NCBI RefSeq assembly: GCF_019703515.2
Contig: NC_059348.1
Span: forward strand, 24,352,156 to 24,416,155
Origin: Myxocyprinus asiaticus
Lineage: Eukaryota > Chordata > Actinopteri > Cypriniformes > Catostomidae
DNA: 64,000 nucleotides
Direction: 5' to 3'
Of this stretch, positions 50,401 through 53,851 are shown one piece after another. The notes beneath the pieces were generated by a model, which saw only the letters and a program-made list of their open reading frames with translations, searched no databases and had not been told where the DNA came from. The translations under genes and the position numbers were made by a program. Each line of letters opens with the position of its first letter. Positions within the stretch are counted from its first letter, which is position 1.

Positions 50401-52023
50401 AGATGATGAGTTAGTCCTCAGGCACCACAAACAGATGTTCATTGAGATTTAACTCAAGTGCTTCGCACAATAAAAAGTGGAAATGTCAAATTTGAGGAAC
50501 ACTGTGAACATTTTGAATCTCAGTTAAAAGTGCTCTATACGTTTTAGGTTAGCATTTTGCTAACTTCCACCAGACTCTCCAAAAATCCACACTCAGCAAA
50601 CCTAATGTCAGCAAACTGCAAAATAATTTTCAGTCAGAGAGAATTCCTGATTTTTCTGGTTGATAAGTTTTCAGATTTTGTTTCTTCTTTTTTTCTGTTT
50701 ACAGAATCATACATCTTCCACCACATTTAAGATTGGACTATAATGCTAATGTATTGTAATATCAGTGAGCAATTCCAAAAGTTCTACACTTAAATCTAAC
50801 CCACCCAATATGTAAGAACCTCTAAAAATAAAGATCATAGTATTACACAATCAAGAATAAATACTGGACTGATATTCAGTAGGCCTTCAACAGCATGACT
50901 GCAAGTGTGATATTGCTTTTTTACAACAGGTCTATGAAAAAGAAGTTAATTAATCTTCTTTTTTTTTTCTCCCCTTTTTCTCCCAATTTGGAATGCCCAA
51001 TTCCCAATGCGCTCTAAGTCCTCGTGGTGATGGAGGACGAATCTCAGTTGCCTCCGCATCTGAGATGGTCAGTCCACGCATCTTATCATGTTGCTTGTCA
51101 AGCGCGTTACCACGGAGACGTAGCACGTGTGGAGGCTTCACGCTATTCCCCGCGGCATCCACACACAACTCACCACGTACCCCACCGAGAGCGAGAACCA
51201 CATTATGGTGACCACGAGGAGGTTACCCCATGTGACTCTACCCTCCCTAGCAACCGGGCTAATTTGGTTGCTTAGGAGACCTGGCTGGAGTCACTCAACA
51301 CTCGAACTCGCAACTCCAGGGGTGGTAGTCAGCATCTTTACTCGCTGAGCTACCCAGGCCCCAAAGTTAATTAATCTTAATTATATTGACCTTAAGCCTT
51401 GAGCCTAGTACCTGACATGACATTTCTGTCAGGTACTCTTGAATAATGCACATTCTTACATTCATGTTGGCGATACAGGGGATTGGCTCTTCGTAGCCAC
51501 ACTAGTCCAGTGAATAAAACCACAGGCCACAGAATCTCAACCAGGAAGCGAATCTATGAGCACATAACAATAAAAGGGCATTCAGGAACAAAGGACAAGG
51601 CAAATCTGAGTGTATGATCTTGGCTATATCTCATCGAAGGCTTCTTTGTTCAGATGTTAAAAATAGCAGGTAATAAATTTCAGAAGAGATTTACAAAAGA
51701 AACTTTCTGCAGCAAGGCAAATATTCTGAGATTTCAAAAGATGCTACACCCATTATTCAGCTTCAGTGTCCGGTTTTGTCTGCCACATCACACATAACTG
51801 CCCAAACCTGCCTAAAGTCTTGCACTTGGAACCAGATTTCTGAGGTTAGAATCACATGATATAAACAGTGCACTCAAAATATAAGCTGTGTTGAAGCTTT
51901 GGAAACTAAAACCATGATGATGGCTGTTTTGTATCCCTGTGAACCAGCTAATTGTACCTTTTGTCTCTTTCGGAGTGTCCAATTCTTCCATAGCAGCAGA
52001 CGAATCTGGCTGCCTGAGTTCAT
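2307..52023 (-). CDS. abca4: abca4, ATP-binding cassette transporter A4 (exons 1-30 of a longer gene)
   Basis: Full-size ABCA-family transporter. ABCA4 in photoreceptor outer-segment discs is an importer-type flippase for N-retinylidene-phosphatidylethanolamine (established knowledge). Thirty exons sum to 4,605 nt, or 1,535 codons, with every intron phase matching. Exons 1-16 have exactly the sizes I remember for human ABCA4. Layout: first membrane helix about codons 24-42; extracellular domain 1 about 45-645; membrane helices about 646-870; linker 880-968; NBD1 with Walker [10 protein letters not shown] (lysine 1023), CPQ Q-loop, LSGGMQRK signature, VVILDEP Walker B and [10 protein letters not shown]-loop; regulatory region; helix 7 (exon 28); start of extracellular domain 2 ending at a GGLPPRQ motif. 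No in-frame stop or frameshift is seen. The rest of the gene (ECD2, TMD2, NBD2) lies beyond base 1. ABCA1/ABCA7 were considered; residue matches and the arhgap29 neighbour favour abca4. I cannot tell which teleost paralogue it is. Confidence 0.95.
2508..3445. other. abca4 intron 29, no recognised element
   Basis: AT-rich unique-looking sequence with short A/T runs. I see no gene or repeat I can name. Confidence 0.6.
3446..3544 (-). CDS. abca4: abca4 exon 29
   Basis: 99 nt, codons 1438-1471 ([33 protein letters not shown]). Extracellular domain 2; low residue conservation, but size and phase match. Confidence 0.85.
3874..3998 (-). CDS. abca4: abca4 exon 28 (membrane helix 7)
   Basis: 125 nt, codons 1397-1438. 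[20 protein letters not shown] is the first helix of the second half, then [20 protein letters not shown]. Acceptor follows a T-run; donor GTGAAA. Confidence 0.94.
4213..4370 (-). CDS. abca4: abca4 exon 27
   Basis: 158 nt, codons 1344-1396. Variable linker, then [27 protein letters not shown], the cytosolic segment entering helix 7. Human is about 266 nt, so the linker is shorter here. Donor GTAGAC. Confidence 0.93.
4430..4692. repeat. degenerate CCAGCAT-type short repeats
   Basis: Scattered ccagcat, ctggtt and accagc units (for example 4605-4670), typical of a decayed minisatellite or foldback repeat in fish introns. Intron 26. Confidence 0.4.
4693..5036. mobile_element. foldback MITE with long terminal inverted repeats
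   Basis: Arms 4693-4772 and about 4958-5036 are near-complementary over about 78 bp (shared core: atctttga, tttaatggga, gtgacaa, ggctgtgagggata). Spacer about 190 bp. Non-autonomous DNA transposon, family unnamed. Intron 26. Confidence 0.7.
5479..5533 (-). CDS. abca4: abca4 exon 26
   Basis: 55 nt, codons 1326-1344 ([18 protein letters not shown]). Short exon between CTAG acceptor and GTAAAT donor, phase consistent. Confidence 0.9.
5891..6096 (-). CDS. abca4: abca4 exon 25 (regulatory domain 1)
   Basis: 206 nt, codons 1257-1325 ([20 protein letters not shown] ... [20 protein letters not shown]). Same size as human. The donor is a poor GTTCAT. Confidence 0.93.
6191..6290 (-). CDS. abca4: abca4 exon 24 (cysteine-rich regulatory segment)
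   Basis: 100 nt, codons 1224-1257. Seven cysteines in about 20 residues ([14 protein letters not shown]), then HPERILDG. The position corresponds to a poorly conserved cysteine-containing stretch in human. Donor GTTAGT. Confidence 0.85.
6808..7437. mobile_element. foldback MITE, family B (AATATTCTGGGT type), copy 1
   Basis: Begins ggaatattctgggt, then ctcaatcgacagcatttgtg, and ends with the inverted form (acaaatgctgttgattgag ... ggaatattt). Same family at 23556-24150, 37651-38155 and 52879-53350. Intron 23. Confidence 0.75.
7438..8144. other. intron 23 stretch, possible hAT-like arm
   Basis: AT-rich. 7870-8000 is rich in agctac and agtagc words that recur inverted near 10930-11095, so the two may be ends of one old DNA transposon. 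Otherwise nothing recognised. Confidence 0.3.
8557..8872. mobile_element. solo LTR, 316 bp
   Basis: Begins TGTGGTG and ends TTGTCACA (TGTG...CACA termini). Left flank TACCT (8552-8556); the right TACCT begins at 8873 but is split by the Tc1 after TA and resumes at 10322. Contains a TATA-like atttaaaagg at 8688-8697. No internal retroviral-type coding region remains. Which LTR class is unknown. Confidence 0.7.
8875..10319 (+). mobile_element. Tc1-like transposon, near-complete
   Basis: Bounded by TA at 8873-8874 and 10320-10321. Outer inverted repeats: cagttgtgttcaaaagttta left, and its approximate complement gcaaacttttgagcacaact right. An inner related copy near 10105-10130 (aagggtatgcagacttttga) gives the IR/DR layout of Sleeping Beauty-type elements. 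Inserted at the TA of the solo LTR's target duplication. Confidence 0.93.
9122..10099 (+). pseudogene. Tc1 transposase, N-terminal frameshift and lost stop
   Basis: DDE transposase that cuts and pastes its own element. Seen: N-terminal paired-like helix-turn-helix ([20 protein letters not shown]), GRPRK hinge, second HTH, then catalytic D138 (IWSDEA), D229 (QHDND) and E264 (NIIEPLW) with 34-residue D-to-E spacing, counted from the first methionine of the open frame. The natural start is probably the ATG at 9078 (MGSRKE...), but a one-base deletion in between puts it out of frame. The expected TAA after the last residues reads TAT at 10097-10099, so the frame runs through the 3' repeat into the SINE to 10396. 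The catalytic core is otherwise intact. Confidence 0.88.
10527..10672. mobile_element. partial hAT-like MITE (family G)
   Basis: Matches the start of the element at 60506-60816 (gttctcaactggtgg, gggtcaca, ctgttctgat). Truncated. Intron 23. Confidence 0.45.
10890..11096. mobile_element. DNA transposon end fragment
   Basis: Right-hand part reads, on the minus strand, cagtgttgggaaggctatg then ctagcttcccaagctactca, a layout common at ends of fish hAT-type elements. The partner end may be at 7870-8000. Confidence 0.35.
11254..11545 (+). pseudogene. LINE endonuclease domain fragment
   Basis: The frame from about 11254 encodes [20 protein letters not shown], then [20 protein letters not shown]; the VTGDFN block is the AP-endonuclease signature of non-LTR retrotransposons. 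Beyond 11445 a shifted frame gives [19 protein letters not shown], the normal continuation after an internal deletion. L2/CR1 or Rex/RTE clade; not resolved. Intron 23. Confidence 0.7.
11563..11737. mobile_element. foldback MITE, family A (ATAGTTCACCCAAAAATGA type), short copy
   Basis: Starts gcatagttcacccaaaaatg and ends with the inverted form tttttgggtgaactatat. One of many copies in this window. Intron 23, 40 bp from exon 23. Confidence 0.75.
11778..11956 (-). CDS. abca4: abca4 exon 23 (NBD1 H-loop)
   Basis: 179 nt, codons 1164-1223. [17 protein letters not shown] carries the switch histidine, then [20 protein letters not shown]. 15 nt shorter than the human exon as remembered. Donor GTGAGA. 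Confidence 0.94.
12153..12290 (-). CDS. abca4: abca4 exon 22 (NBD1 signature and Walker B)
   Basis: 138 nt, codons 1118-1164. [18 protein letters not shown], then Walker [14 protein letters not shown] with the catalytic glutamate and the D-loop, then [13 protein letters not shown]. Donor GTACTG. Confidence 0.97.
12493..12938. mobile_element. hairpin plus right half of family A MITE
   Basis: Arms at 12493-12532 and about 12568-12605 are nearly complementary (cgtcaataacatcaa / gttgatgttattgac), loop about 35 nt. 12714-12938 ends in the family A terminus catttttgggtcaactatcc. Intron 21. Confidence 0.55.
13196..13335 (-). CDS. abca4: abca4 exon 21
   Basis: 140 nt, codons 1071-1118 ([20 protein letters not shown] ... 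EEAQNLSG); helical subdomain of NBD1 leading into the signature motif split with exon 22. Donor GTGGGT. Confidence 0.94.
13781..14446. mobile_element. foldback MITE, family A, full copy
   Basis: Termini taaagggatagttcacca and gggtgaactatccctttaa, with subterminal tttactcaccctcc / gagggtgagtaaat. Internal halves are inverted too. Intron 20. Confidence 0.85.
14552..14683 (-). CDS. abca4: abca4 exon 20 (NBD1 Q-loop)
   Basis: 132 nt, codons 1027-1071 ([20 protein letters not shown] ... [14 protein letters not shown]). MCPQ is the Q-loop. Human has histidine after CPQ; here it is tyrosine. Donor GTGAGT. Confidence 0.95.
14808..15118. other. intron 19, nothing recognised
   Basis: AT-rich, with short tttattta runs. 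No repeat or coding signal I can support. Confidence 0.5.
15119..15296 (-). CDS. abca4: abca4 exon 19 (NBD1 Walker A)
   Basis: 178 nt, codons 968-1027. Contains [11 protein letters not shown] then the Walker [11 protein letters not shown] (lysine 1023). The exon ends in the leucine codon after the threonines (TT|G) at donor GTGCGT. Confidence 0.95.
15746..15967 (-). CDS. abca4: abca4 exon 18 (expanded charged linker)
   Basis: 222 nt, codons 894-968, against about 90 nt in human as remembered. Encodes the TMD1-NBD1 cytosolic linker. Codons 932-956 are very rich in E, R, K and Q ([17 protein letters not shown]), probably helical. Acceptor CTCTAG, donor GTAAGG, and phase 1 at both ends match the flanking exons, so it is read as coding. 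No other exon fits this gap. Confidence 0.85.
16054..16146 (-). CDS. abca4: abca4 exon 17
   Basis: 93 nt, codons 863-894 ([31 protein letters not shown]). 27 nt longer than the 66 nt I remember for human ABCA4, phase retained. Donor GTATGC. Confidence 0.88.
16239..16443 (-). CDS. abca4: abca4 exon 16
   Basis: 205 nt, codons 795-863 ([20 protein letters not shown] ... [20 protein letters not shown]); last helix of TMD1. Donor GTCAGT. Confidence 0.95.
17000..17748. mobile_element. Tc1/mariner-like non-autonomous element (family D), copy 1
   Basis: Termini tacactatgtggccaaattt and the inverted aaacttttggccatacagtg. Shares interior (tttgctgc, aagag catcagt aggtcagg, gggcgatggggcct) with 49451-49990. 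Confidence 0.75.
17081..17285 (+). mobile_element. V-SINE-like tRNA-derived SINE
   Basis: Pol III A-box-like tggcgtagtgg and B-box-like ggttcaatccc at the head. 3' part has cactttggataaaagtgtct gccaaatg, the tail I recall for vertebrate V-SINEs, then a short tandem aaatgtaa tail. Confidence 0.8.
17830..18051 (-). CDS. abca4: abca4 exon 15 (TMD1 helices)
   Basis: 222 nt, codons 721-794. Two hydrophobic spans ([40 protein letters not shown]) ending [15 protein letters not shown]. Donor GTGAGG. Confidence 0.96.
18575..18804. mobile_element. MITE with GGGCGTAGCC termini
   Basis: Terminal inverted repeats aagggcgtagccagg and cttggctacgccactg, about 230 bp apart; subterminal gtgggcct / tggcccacc. 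Intron 14. Confidence 0.75.
19274..19496 (-). CDS. abca4: abca4 exon 14 (membrane helices of TMD1)
   Basis: 223 nt, codons 646-720. Encodes [20 protein letters not shown] and [20 protein letters not shown] helices flanking the cytosolic [19 protein letters not shown] coupling segment. Donor GTGAGG. Confidence 0.96.
19500..20157. other. intron 13, no recognised element
   Basis: AT-rich with poly-A/T runs; nothing I can name. Confidence 0.5.
20158..20334 (-). CDS. abca4: abca4 exon 13
   Basis: 177 nt, codons 587-646 ([27 protein letters not shown] ... [15 protein letters not shown]); end of extracellular domain 1. Donor GTGAGT. Confidence 0.95.
20578..21045. mobile_element. mariner-like MITE (family C), copy 1
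   Basis: Left end tagccccaaaaagtatttag; interior gaggggaactgccttcatac; right end ttttgggggccaatgtagc. Related copies at 36430-36765 and 38497-38950. Intron 12. Confidence 0.6.
21110..22362. other. intron 12 remainder, nothing recognised
   Basis: No coding similarity. Homopolymer A run about 21140-21157 and AT-rich unique-looking sequence. Confidence 0.5.
22363..22568 (-). CDS. abca4: abca4 exon 12
   Basis: 206 nt, codons 519-587 ([20 protein letters not shown] ... [13 protein letters not shown] ... [18 protein letters not shown]). The KIRMDID block is diagnostic of ABCA1/4/7. Donor GTGATA. Confidence 0.95.
23345..24330. mobile_element. MITE (GGGTTTCCATCCA termini) interrupted by family B
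   Basis: Left end ctgggtttccatccacatat at about 23348, with nearby inverted ctggatggaaacacc. Right end gggatggaaacgctgctt near 24250. A family B copy occupies 23556-24150. Intron 11. Confidence 0.5.
23556..24150. mobile_element. foldback MITE, family B, copy 2
   Basis: aaaggaatattctgggttcg, ctcaatcgacagcatttgtg; ends acaaatgctgtcgactgag. Very similar to copy 1, including gtaagtgcctcactgtaac-type arms. Confidence 0.75.
24331..25410. other. intron 11 stretch, nothing recognised
   Basis: Slightly GC-richer than its neighbours at 24900-25330. No spliceable exon or known repeat identified. Confidence 0.4.
25411..26607. mobile_element. hAT-like MITE (family G) split by a family A MITE
   Basis: Left end atcagtggtttttgacggta, right end ggtgagagccactgctgtat. 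A complete family A foldback lies inside at 25638-26328. Family G is seen whole at 60506-60816. Confidence 0.55.
25638..26328. mobile_element. foldback MITE, family A, full copy
   Basis: Starts taaagggatagttcaccc, ends gggtgaactattccttta. Centre contains direct copies of gacttaaatattgatc and two opposed cccacacctatcatat blocks. Confidence 0.85.
26714..26911 (-). CDS. abca4: abca4 exon 11
   Basis: 198 nt, codons 453-518 ([16 protein letters not shown] ... [17 protein letters not shown]). The intron before it (intron 10, about 8.5 kb) carries the DIRS element. Donor GTGAGT. Confidence 0.94.
27072..27667 (+). mobile_element. TTAA-flanked DNA transposon fragment with coding piece
   Basis: TTAA on both sides (27068-27071, 27668-27671). 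Termini aggtgctatatgtaata and cttacatatagcacct are inverted. An open frame from the ATG at 27348 to 27662 encodes a basic N-terminus and [20 protein letters not shown], a block I associate with fish transposon-encoded proteins. TTAA targets suggest the piggyBac or Kolobok superfamily; no transposase core is present. Intron 10. Confidence 0.65.
28065..28224. repeat. DIRS left inverted terminal repeat
   Basis: Starts gacgttggtgtcgatgtagt and ends aaccactcattcag; includes a TATA-like gggtataaaagg. Complement at 34294-34453. Confidence 0.93.
28292..28403. repeat. DIRS internal complementary region
   Basis: accaacgtctcgttccctcc ... ccatgacg complements 28019-28075. ttccctatctgtcactcact ... aggggtc complements 34419-34474. 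The junction at 28348/28349 marks the exact element ends. Confidence 0.92.
28404..29158. other. DIRS 3' non-coding region
   Basis: Between the recombinase stop and the internal complementary region. Open frames here lack similarity to known proteins and change strand; treated as non-coding. Confidence 0.6.
29159..30181 (-). pseudogene. DIRS tyrosine recombinase
   Basis: About 340 residues from [20 protein letters not shown] to the stop at 29159. N-terminal SAM-like core-binding part ([31 protein letters not shown]), then the catalytic part: arginine in [10 protein letters not shown] (about 29735), HSTR (His-x-x-Arg) at 29315-29326, tryptophan/histidine-region ICRAAGW, and tyrosine in FTRFYNL (about 29217). 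The frame is open, but a lysine run (about eight K) interrupts HWLVE...SAISMAY. The open frame extends upstream to 32341, but that part overlaps the RT in another frame and is not real protein. It overlaps the end of the RT/RNase H frame, as usual in DIRS. Confidence 0.85.
29386..29413. repeat. T-rich homopolymer insert in recombinase frame
   Basis: Two T runs separated by a C (A runs on the coding strand). It adds a lysine tract without breaking the frame. Confidence 0.85.
30190..32658 (-). pseudogene. DIRS reverse transcriptase / RNase H, one in-frame stop
   Basis: 638-codon open frame 32658-30742, then TAA at 30742-30744, then the same frame continues to 30190. RT blocks: [50 protein letters not shown] and catalytic YLDD at 31471-31482. 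RNase [13 protein letters not shown] (first Asp), [14 protein letters not shown] (Glu), [12 protein letters not shown] (Asp). The region after the stop ([16 protein letters not shown] ... CPLWYAL) is the usual post-RNase H extension of vertebrate DIRS. The stop lies just after the RNase H core, so RT itself is uninterrupted. Located between the gag-like ORF and the recombinase. Confidence 0.92.
32576..34034 (-). pseudogene. DIRS gag-like ORF1, frameshift and stop
   Basis: Starts [20 protein letters not shown] with a CxxC-type zinc knuckle ([12 protein letters not shown]) at 34034. The frame shifts near 33930 into [14 protein letters not shown]..., reaches TAA at 33581-33583, and continues in the same frame from 33559 ([19 protein letters not shown]) to 32576. 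The middle has helical hydrophobic blocks ([35 protein letters not shown]). The end is Pro/Arg-rich and basic, presumably nucleic-acid binding. Overlaps the RT frame by about 80 bp. Confidence 0.8.
34294..34453. repeat. DIRS right inverted terminal repeat
   Basis: Complement of 28065-28224. Lies at the 5' end of the coding strand and carries the TATA-like ttttataccc (minus: gggtataaaa), a plausible promoter for the element. Confidence 0.93.
35373..35489 (-). CDS. abca4: abca4 exon 10
   Basis: 117 nt, codons 414-452 ([20 protein letters not shown] ... QMNMIR). Phase 0 at both ends. Donor GTAACT. Confidence 0.93.
35923..36062 (-). CDS. abca4: abca4 exon 9
   Basis: 140 nt, codons 367-413 ([12 protein letters not shown] ... 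[20 protein letters not shown]). Its acceptor is preceded by a roughly 150-nt pyrimidine-rich stretch on the sense strand. Confidence 0.95.
36063..36222. repeat. purine-rich (GA)n-like tract beside exon 9
   Basis: Almost only A and G on the plus strand (gagagagagagagaaacgga ... aaagaaagaaaaattgaaag). On the abca4 sense strand it is a long pyrimidine tract directly before the exon 9 acceptor. Confidence 0.85.
36430..36765. mobile_element. mariner-like MITE (family C), copy 2
   Basis: Interior gaggggaactgacttcatac; right end ccaaagtgcttttggggcca ctg, inverted relative to the left end tggtcccaaaaagtatc at 38497. Intron 8. Confidence 0.6.
36835..37075 (-). CDS. abca4: abca4 exon 8
   Basis: 241 nt, codons 287-367. 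Carries the strongly conserved [20 protein letters not shown] and NNYKAFLGI of extracellular domain 1. Acceptor CACAG, donor GTGAGA. Confidence 0.95.
37651..38155. mobile_element. foldback MITE, family B, copy 3
   Basis: aggaatattccaggtttaag, ctcaatcgacagcatttggg; ends gaagctggaacattcgttta. Intron 7. Confidence 0.7.
38497..38950. mobile_element. mariner-like MITE (family C), copy 3
   Basis: Left end actggtcccaaaaagtatct; right side truncated where a family A MITE begins at 38951. Confidence 0.6.
38951..39127. mobile_element. family A MITE, left half
   Basis: Starts taaaggaatagttcaccc and runs to about 39127; the right half is missing. Confidence 0.6.
39131..40415 (+). repeat. three overlapping copies of an LTR-like repeat, interrupted
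   Basis: A unit (tcctgcatgggggtaggctc ... ggttccgagtacaacttctt cgga ... cgccaaagagagacattaca ... tcaaataaatg ... gagtcttcctga) occurs at 39131-39220 plus 39853-39935, at 39937-40064, and at 40244-40415. An AATAAA lies inside. TATA-like ctttataagt at 40161-40170 suggests LTR promoter sequence. The first copy is interrupted at 39221-39852. Class unknown. Confidence 0.55.
39221..39852 (-). mobile_element. chimeric SINE insertion carrying abca4 exon 2/intron 2 sequence
   Basis: On the minus strand, in order: a tRNA-type SINE head (39852-39789; gtagctcagtggtaaagatg, B-box gttcgaatcc); 122 bp matching 51361-51482 with four mismatches and no gaps, which includes the last 23 nt of exon 2 (39766-39788), its GTAAGA donor and intron 2; a full SINE (39666 to about 39250); and an A-rich tail of taaa-type repeats. 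It sits in intron 7, 11.7 kb from the source. Confidence 0.85.
40416..41423. other. intron 7 end, nothing recognised
   Basis: Unique-looking sequence; no coding or repeat signal I can name. Confidence 0.5.
41424..41513 (-). CDS. abca4: abca4 exon 7
   Basis: 90 nt, codons 257-286 ([20 protein letters not shown]...). Acceptor TTTAG, donor GTAAAA. Confidence 0.92.
41514..43170. other. intron 6 stretch, nothing recognised
   Basis: AT-rich; a short near-palindrome atatactgtat/atatgaccc around 41850-41900. No element identified. Confidence 0.45.
43171..43733. pseudogene. rearranged Tc1 transposase remnant, two opposed pieces
   Basis: 43180-43444 reads plus ([20 protein letters not shown] ... then a deletion, [13 protein letters not shown]). 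43445-43733 reads minus ([20 protein letters not shown] ... [14 protein letters not shown]). Both derive from the family present at 9122. Segment 43188-43261 is the complement of 43445-43518 (74 bp arms, 183 bp loop). No terminal repeats seen. Intron 6. Confidence 0.88.
43898..44095 (-). CDS. abca4: abca4 exon 6
   Basis: 198 nt, codons 191-256; extracellular domain 1 ([20 protein letters not shown] ... [14 protein letters not shown]). Donor GTCAGT. Size matches the human exon as remembered. Confidence 0.93.
44096..45206. other. intron 5, nothing recognised
   Basis: No repeat or coding similarity identified. Confidence 0.5.
45207..45334 (-). CDS. abca4: abca4 exon 5
   Basis: 128 nt, codons 148-190; extracellular domain 1 ([20 protein letters not shown]). 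Acceptor TCAG, donor GTAAGC. Confidence 0.93.
45335..46161. other. intron 4 stretch, nothing firmly recognised
   Basis: 45500-45640 has ggttgctaaggtgtt-type short repeats (gttgctagg, ggttgcta), a decayed low-complexity repeat also seen at 6600-6640. Confidence 0.4.
46179..46620 (+). mobile_element. tRNA-headed SINE, full length
   Basis: A-box gggtagctcagtgagta, B-box agttcgaatccc; body ctaagcaaccaaattggccc, ggttgctagggagggtagag; 3' tail ggggagaaaaaggggataaa. Flanked by imperfect duplications aactattcctgggtggg (46162-46178) and aactatttgtgggtgtgg (46621-46638). Intron 4. Confidence 0.85.
46639..48806. other. intron 4 stretch, nothing recognised
   Basis: No gene. 48395-48415 (tggtcctggaacaacattcc) pairs with 48785-48800 (gttgttccaggacaaac), suggesting ends of an old foldback element. 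Confidence 0.4.
48808..49006. mobile_element. mariner-like MITE, about 200 bp
   Basis: Termini cagtgtggtccaaaagtcta and, inverted, agacttttggaccgcgctg, each next to TA (49006-49007 and about 48806). Intron 4. Confidence 0.65.
49206..49345 (-). CDS. abca4: abca4 exon 4
   Basis: 140 nt, codons 101-148; extracellular domain 1 ([18 protein letters not shown] ... [18 protein letters not shown]). Donor GTATGT. Confidence 0.93.
49451..49990. mobile_element. Tc1/mariner-like non-autonomous element (family D), copy 2
   Basis: tacatttcatggccaaaagt ... ccacatactgttggccataa; interior shared with 17000-17748 but without the SINE. Intron 3. Confidence 0.7.
50241..50382 (-). CDS. abca4: abca4 exon 3
   Basis: 142 nt, codons 54-101; start of extracellular domain 1 ([16 protein letters not shown]... 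NPCF ... SNYNNS). Contains conserved cysteines. Donor GTGAGT. Confidence 0.95.
50959..51363 (-). mobile_element. tRNA-headed SINE in abca4 intron 2 (source locus of the 39 kb copy)
   Basis: Same family as 46179-46620. Perfect 15-bp target duplication AAGTTAATTAATCTT at 50944-50958 and 51364-51378. Shares with the 39 kb copy a deletion just after the B-box (gttcgagtgttgagtgact, lacking the atcccagggc seen at 46179). Lies 97 bp downstream of exon 2 in sense orientation. Confidence 0.9.
51460..51553 (-). CDS. abca4: abca4 exon 2 (first membrane helix)
   Basis: 94 nt, codons 23-54. Encodes [20 protein letters not shown], the first transmembrane helix, then [11 protein letters not shown]. Donor GTAAGA. 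The last 23 nt plus this donor are duplicated at 39766-39788. Confidence 0.95.
51554..51957. other. abca4 intron 1, nothing recognised
   Basis: 404 bp short intron; no repeat identified. Confidence 0.6.
51958..52023 (-). CDS. abca4: abca4 exon 1 (codons 1-22, start codon)
   Basis: ATG at 52023 has G at -3. It encodes [20 protein letters not shown] and ends at a GTAC donor after 66 nt, the size I recall for the human exon. The basic cytosolic N-terminus ([14 protein letters not shown]) is an ABCA hallmark and fixes the start. Confidence 0.95.
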
Positions 52024-52330
52024 TGCTGCAGAACTGAACCCCTTGTAGGGGTCACCAAGGGGCAACAAACCTGACAACACATACATCACATAATGCATAC
52101 TCACATATAGGGAAGCACCAAGCTAAAAGGTAAACTTTTGCAGAATTAGTGTATGTATAGGTATGTTTAGGCATCAATATTGAATTTGCTAAATAGATCT
52201 GACCATATGTTTCATCATTAGCATAGAGGTTTACACGCGAGGCCATGGCTGTTTACCTTGACAATGACTATGTAAACCAATTAATTTAATGAGATTTCAA
52301 AGACAGCCACCATCACGCTTAAAATAGCAG
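52024..52330 (-). promoter_or_regulatory. abca4: abca4 5' untranslated region and candidate promoter
   Basis: Upstream of the ATG at 52023. A TATA-like ctatatgtg lies at 52102-52110 (minus strand), about 80 nt before the ATG. Several TAAT cores lie further up (52091, 52144, 52218, 52283), which could bind photoreceptor homeodomain factors. This is pattern only; no transcription start is proven. Confidence 0.25.
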
Positions 52331-52878
52331 TTCTTGTCCATTTTTCTTGCCCAATATGTCCCTTTTTTTCTTTTTCTTTTTCAAATGTACAGTAACTCGG
52401 GCATTTGAGTTTATCTCGTGAAACTGGGTCATAAACCTTTAAAGGAAAATTTTAGGCCTTTAATGGACCACTGAACTATTTCGAGTCTATGGCACAACAA
52501 CACCTACTATGTCAAGACAAAACAGCACACCTCGGAGGTACAAGGAAGAGCTGTTATTATGTGTCTGTTAGACATCTAATTTTCCACAGTTATCTTTTTA
52601 CATAAACACTCATTAAAGCTCTTTGAATTTAGGTTCAGGTACAAATCTCGGCTCTTACAGAGCCTCTTATGACAGATGAACTTGTATGAACAGAATGGAT
52701 TAAATACTGCAGTGTTTTTGATCTTGAAATCAGATATGTTTTACCAATGGAATTAAAAATAAACGTGATATAATGTTATATTTAAGTTCATATATTAATG
52801 ATGTATTATATGGAGAGTGGTGCCGATCTGCTCTTAAAGCATATTGTAACAATGTGAGGTTTTCCTAATTCTGTAGCT

Positions 52879-52954
52879 TAAAGTAACTTTCTGGGTTGAA
52901 TAGAAGTTAAGCACAATCAACAACATTTATGGCAATGTTACTTGTACCTCGTTT

Positions 52955-53030
<76 letters not shown>

Positions 53031-53350
53031 CAAGGTTACAGTAAGGCAATTAATTACAGTGGAAGTGAATGGGGCCAGTCCACAAACATTAAAATACAAA
53101 TAGTTTCTAAAGTATAGCCACAATATATTAATATTATACATGTTTACATGATTTTAGTGTGATACAATCGCTTACTAACCTTATCTGTGTAAAGTTATAT
53201 CCAATATTAGGCCTTCAGCTTTGTTGCCATGACGATAACCCACGATTTTTACATTTTATGTGATAAACAAAGGACTAGTCAAATTTTTTAACTGTGGTAA
53301 TCAACATTCTGTTGAATTCTGTTGAATGAGGTTAACTTGTACTGCACTCG
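52879..53350. mobile_element. foldback MITE, family B, copy 4, with (AT)n
   Basis: aaagtaactttctgggttga, gcacaatcaacaacatttat; ends gaggttaacttgtactgc. Interrupted by an AT microsatellite at 52967-53026. Between the two genes. Confidence 0.65.
52967..53026. repeat. (AT)n microsatellite
   Basis: About 60 bp of AT dinucleotides following tacatacatac. Confidence 0.95.
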
Positions 53351-53851
53351 TAACGTACCTTTTGACTCTGAGACCATTTATTTATAACCAAACCAATTAA
53401 CACTTGACACAACCATGACTTAAATAGAACACTATTGGTGGCTTACCTCAGTGTAGGAAAAGTTTGATTCCTTCAACATTTGCATTAAAAAGTAAATAAT
53501 TACACTCCATTGTGTTTGCGAAACGCAACAGCCAAACTTGCTGCTCCTAACAGAAGCAAATGATAGCACTAATCTGATTGTCTTAATCTGCAGGGTTAAC
53601 ATTGCCATCAGCAAAAAAGCAGAGCCCTCCATTGTATAATGACCACTGCTATGTTGGTTTGGTATTGAACAATGTGGGACATTGATGGTTTGTGTTACAT
53701 TATGTTTCCATTTACATTTGGAGTATCAGTCTAAAACTGTATATATATGTTCATTCTGTTTCTACGTCTATTATAGGATGAGTCAGAGCTGAGTAGCTCA
53801 TTGCTGCAGTTCAGGTGACATGACTAATTAAGGACAAGGAAAGACAGTGTC

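Noticed and set aside
2307..52023. abca7 or abca1
   Set aside because: Residue-level matches, exon sizes and gene order all point to abca4.
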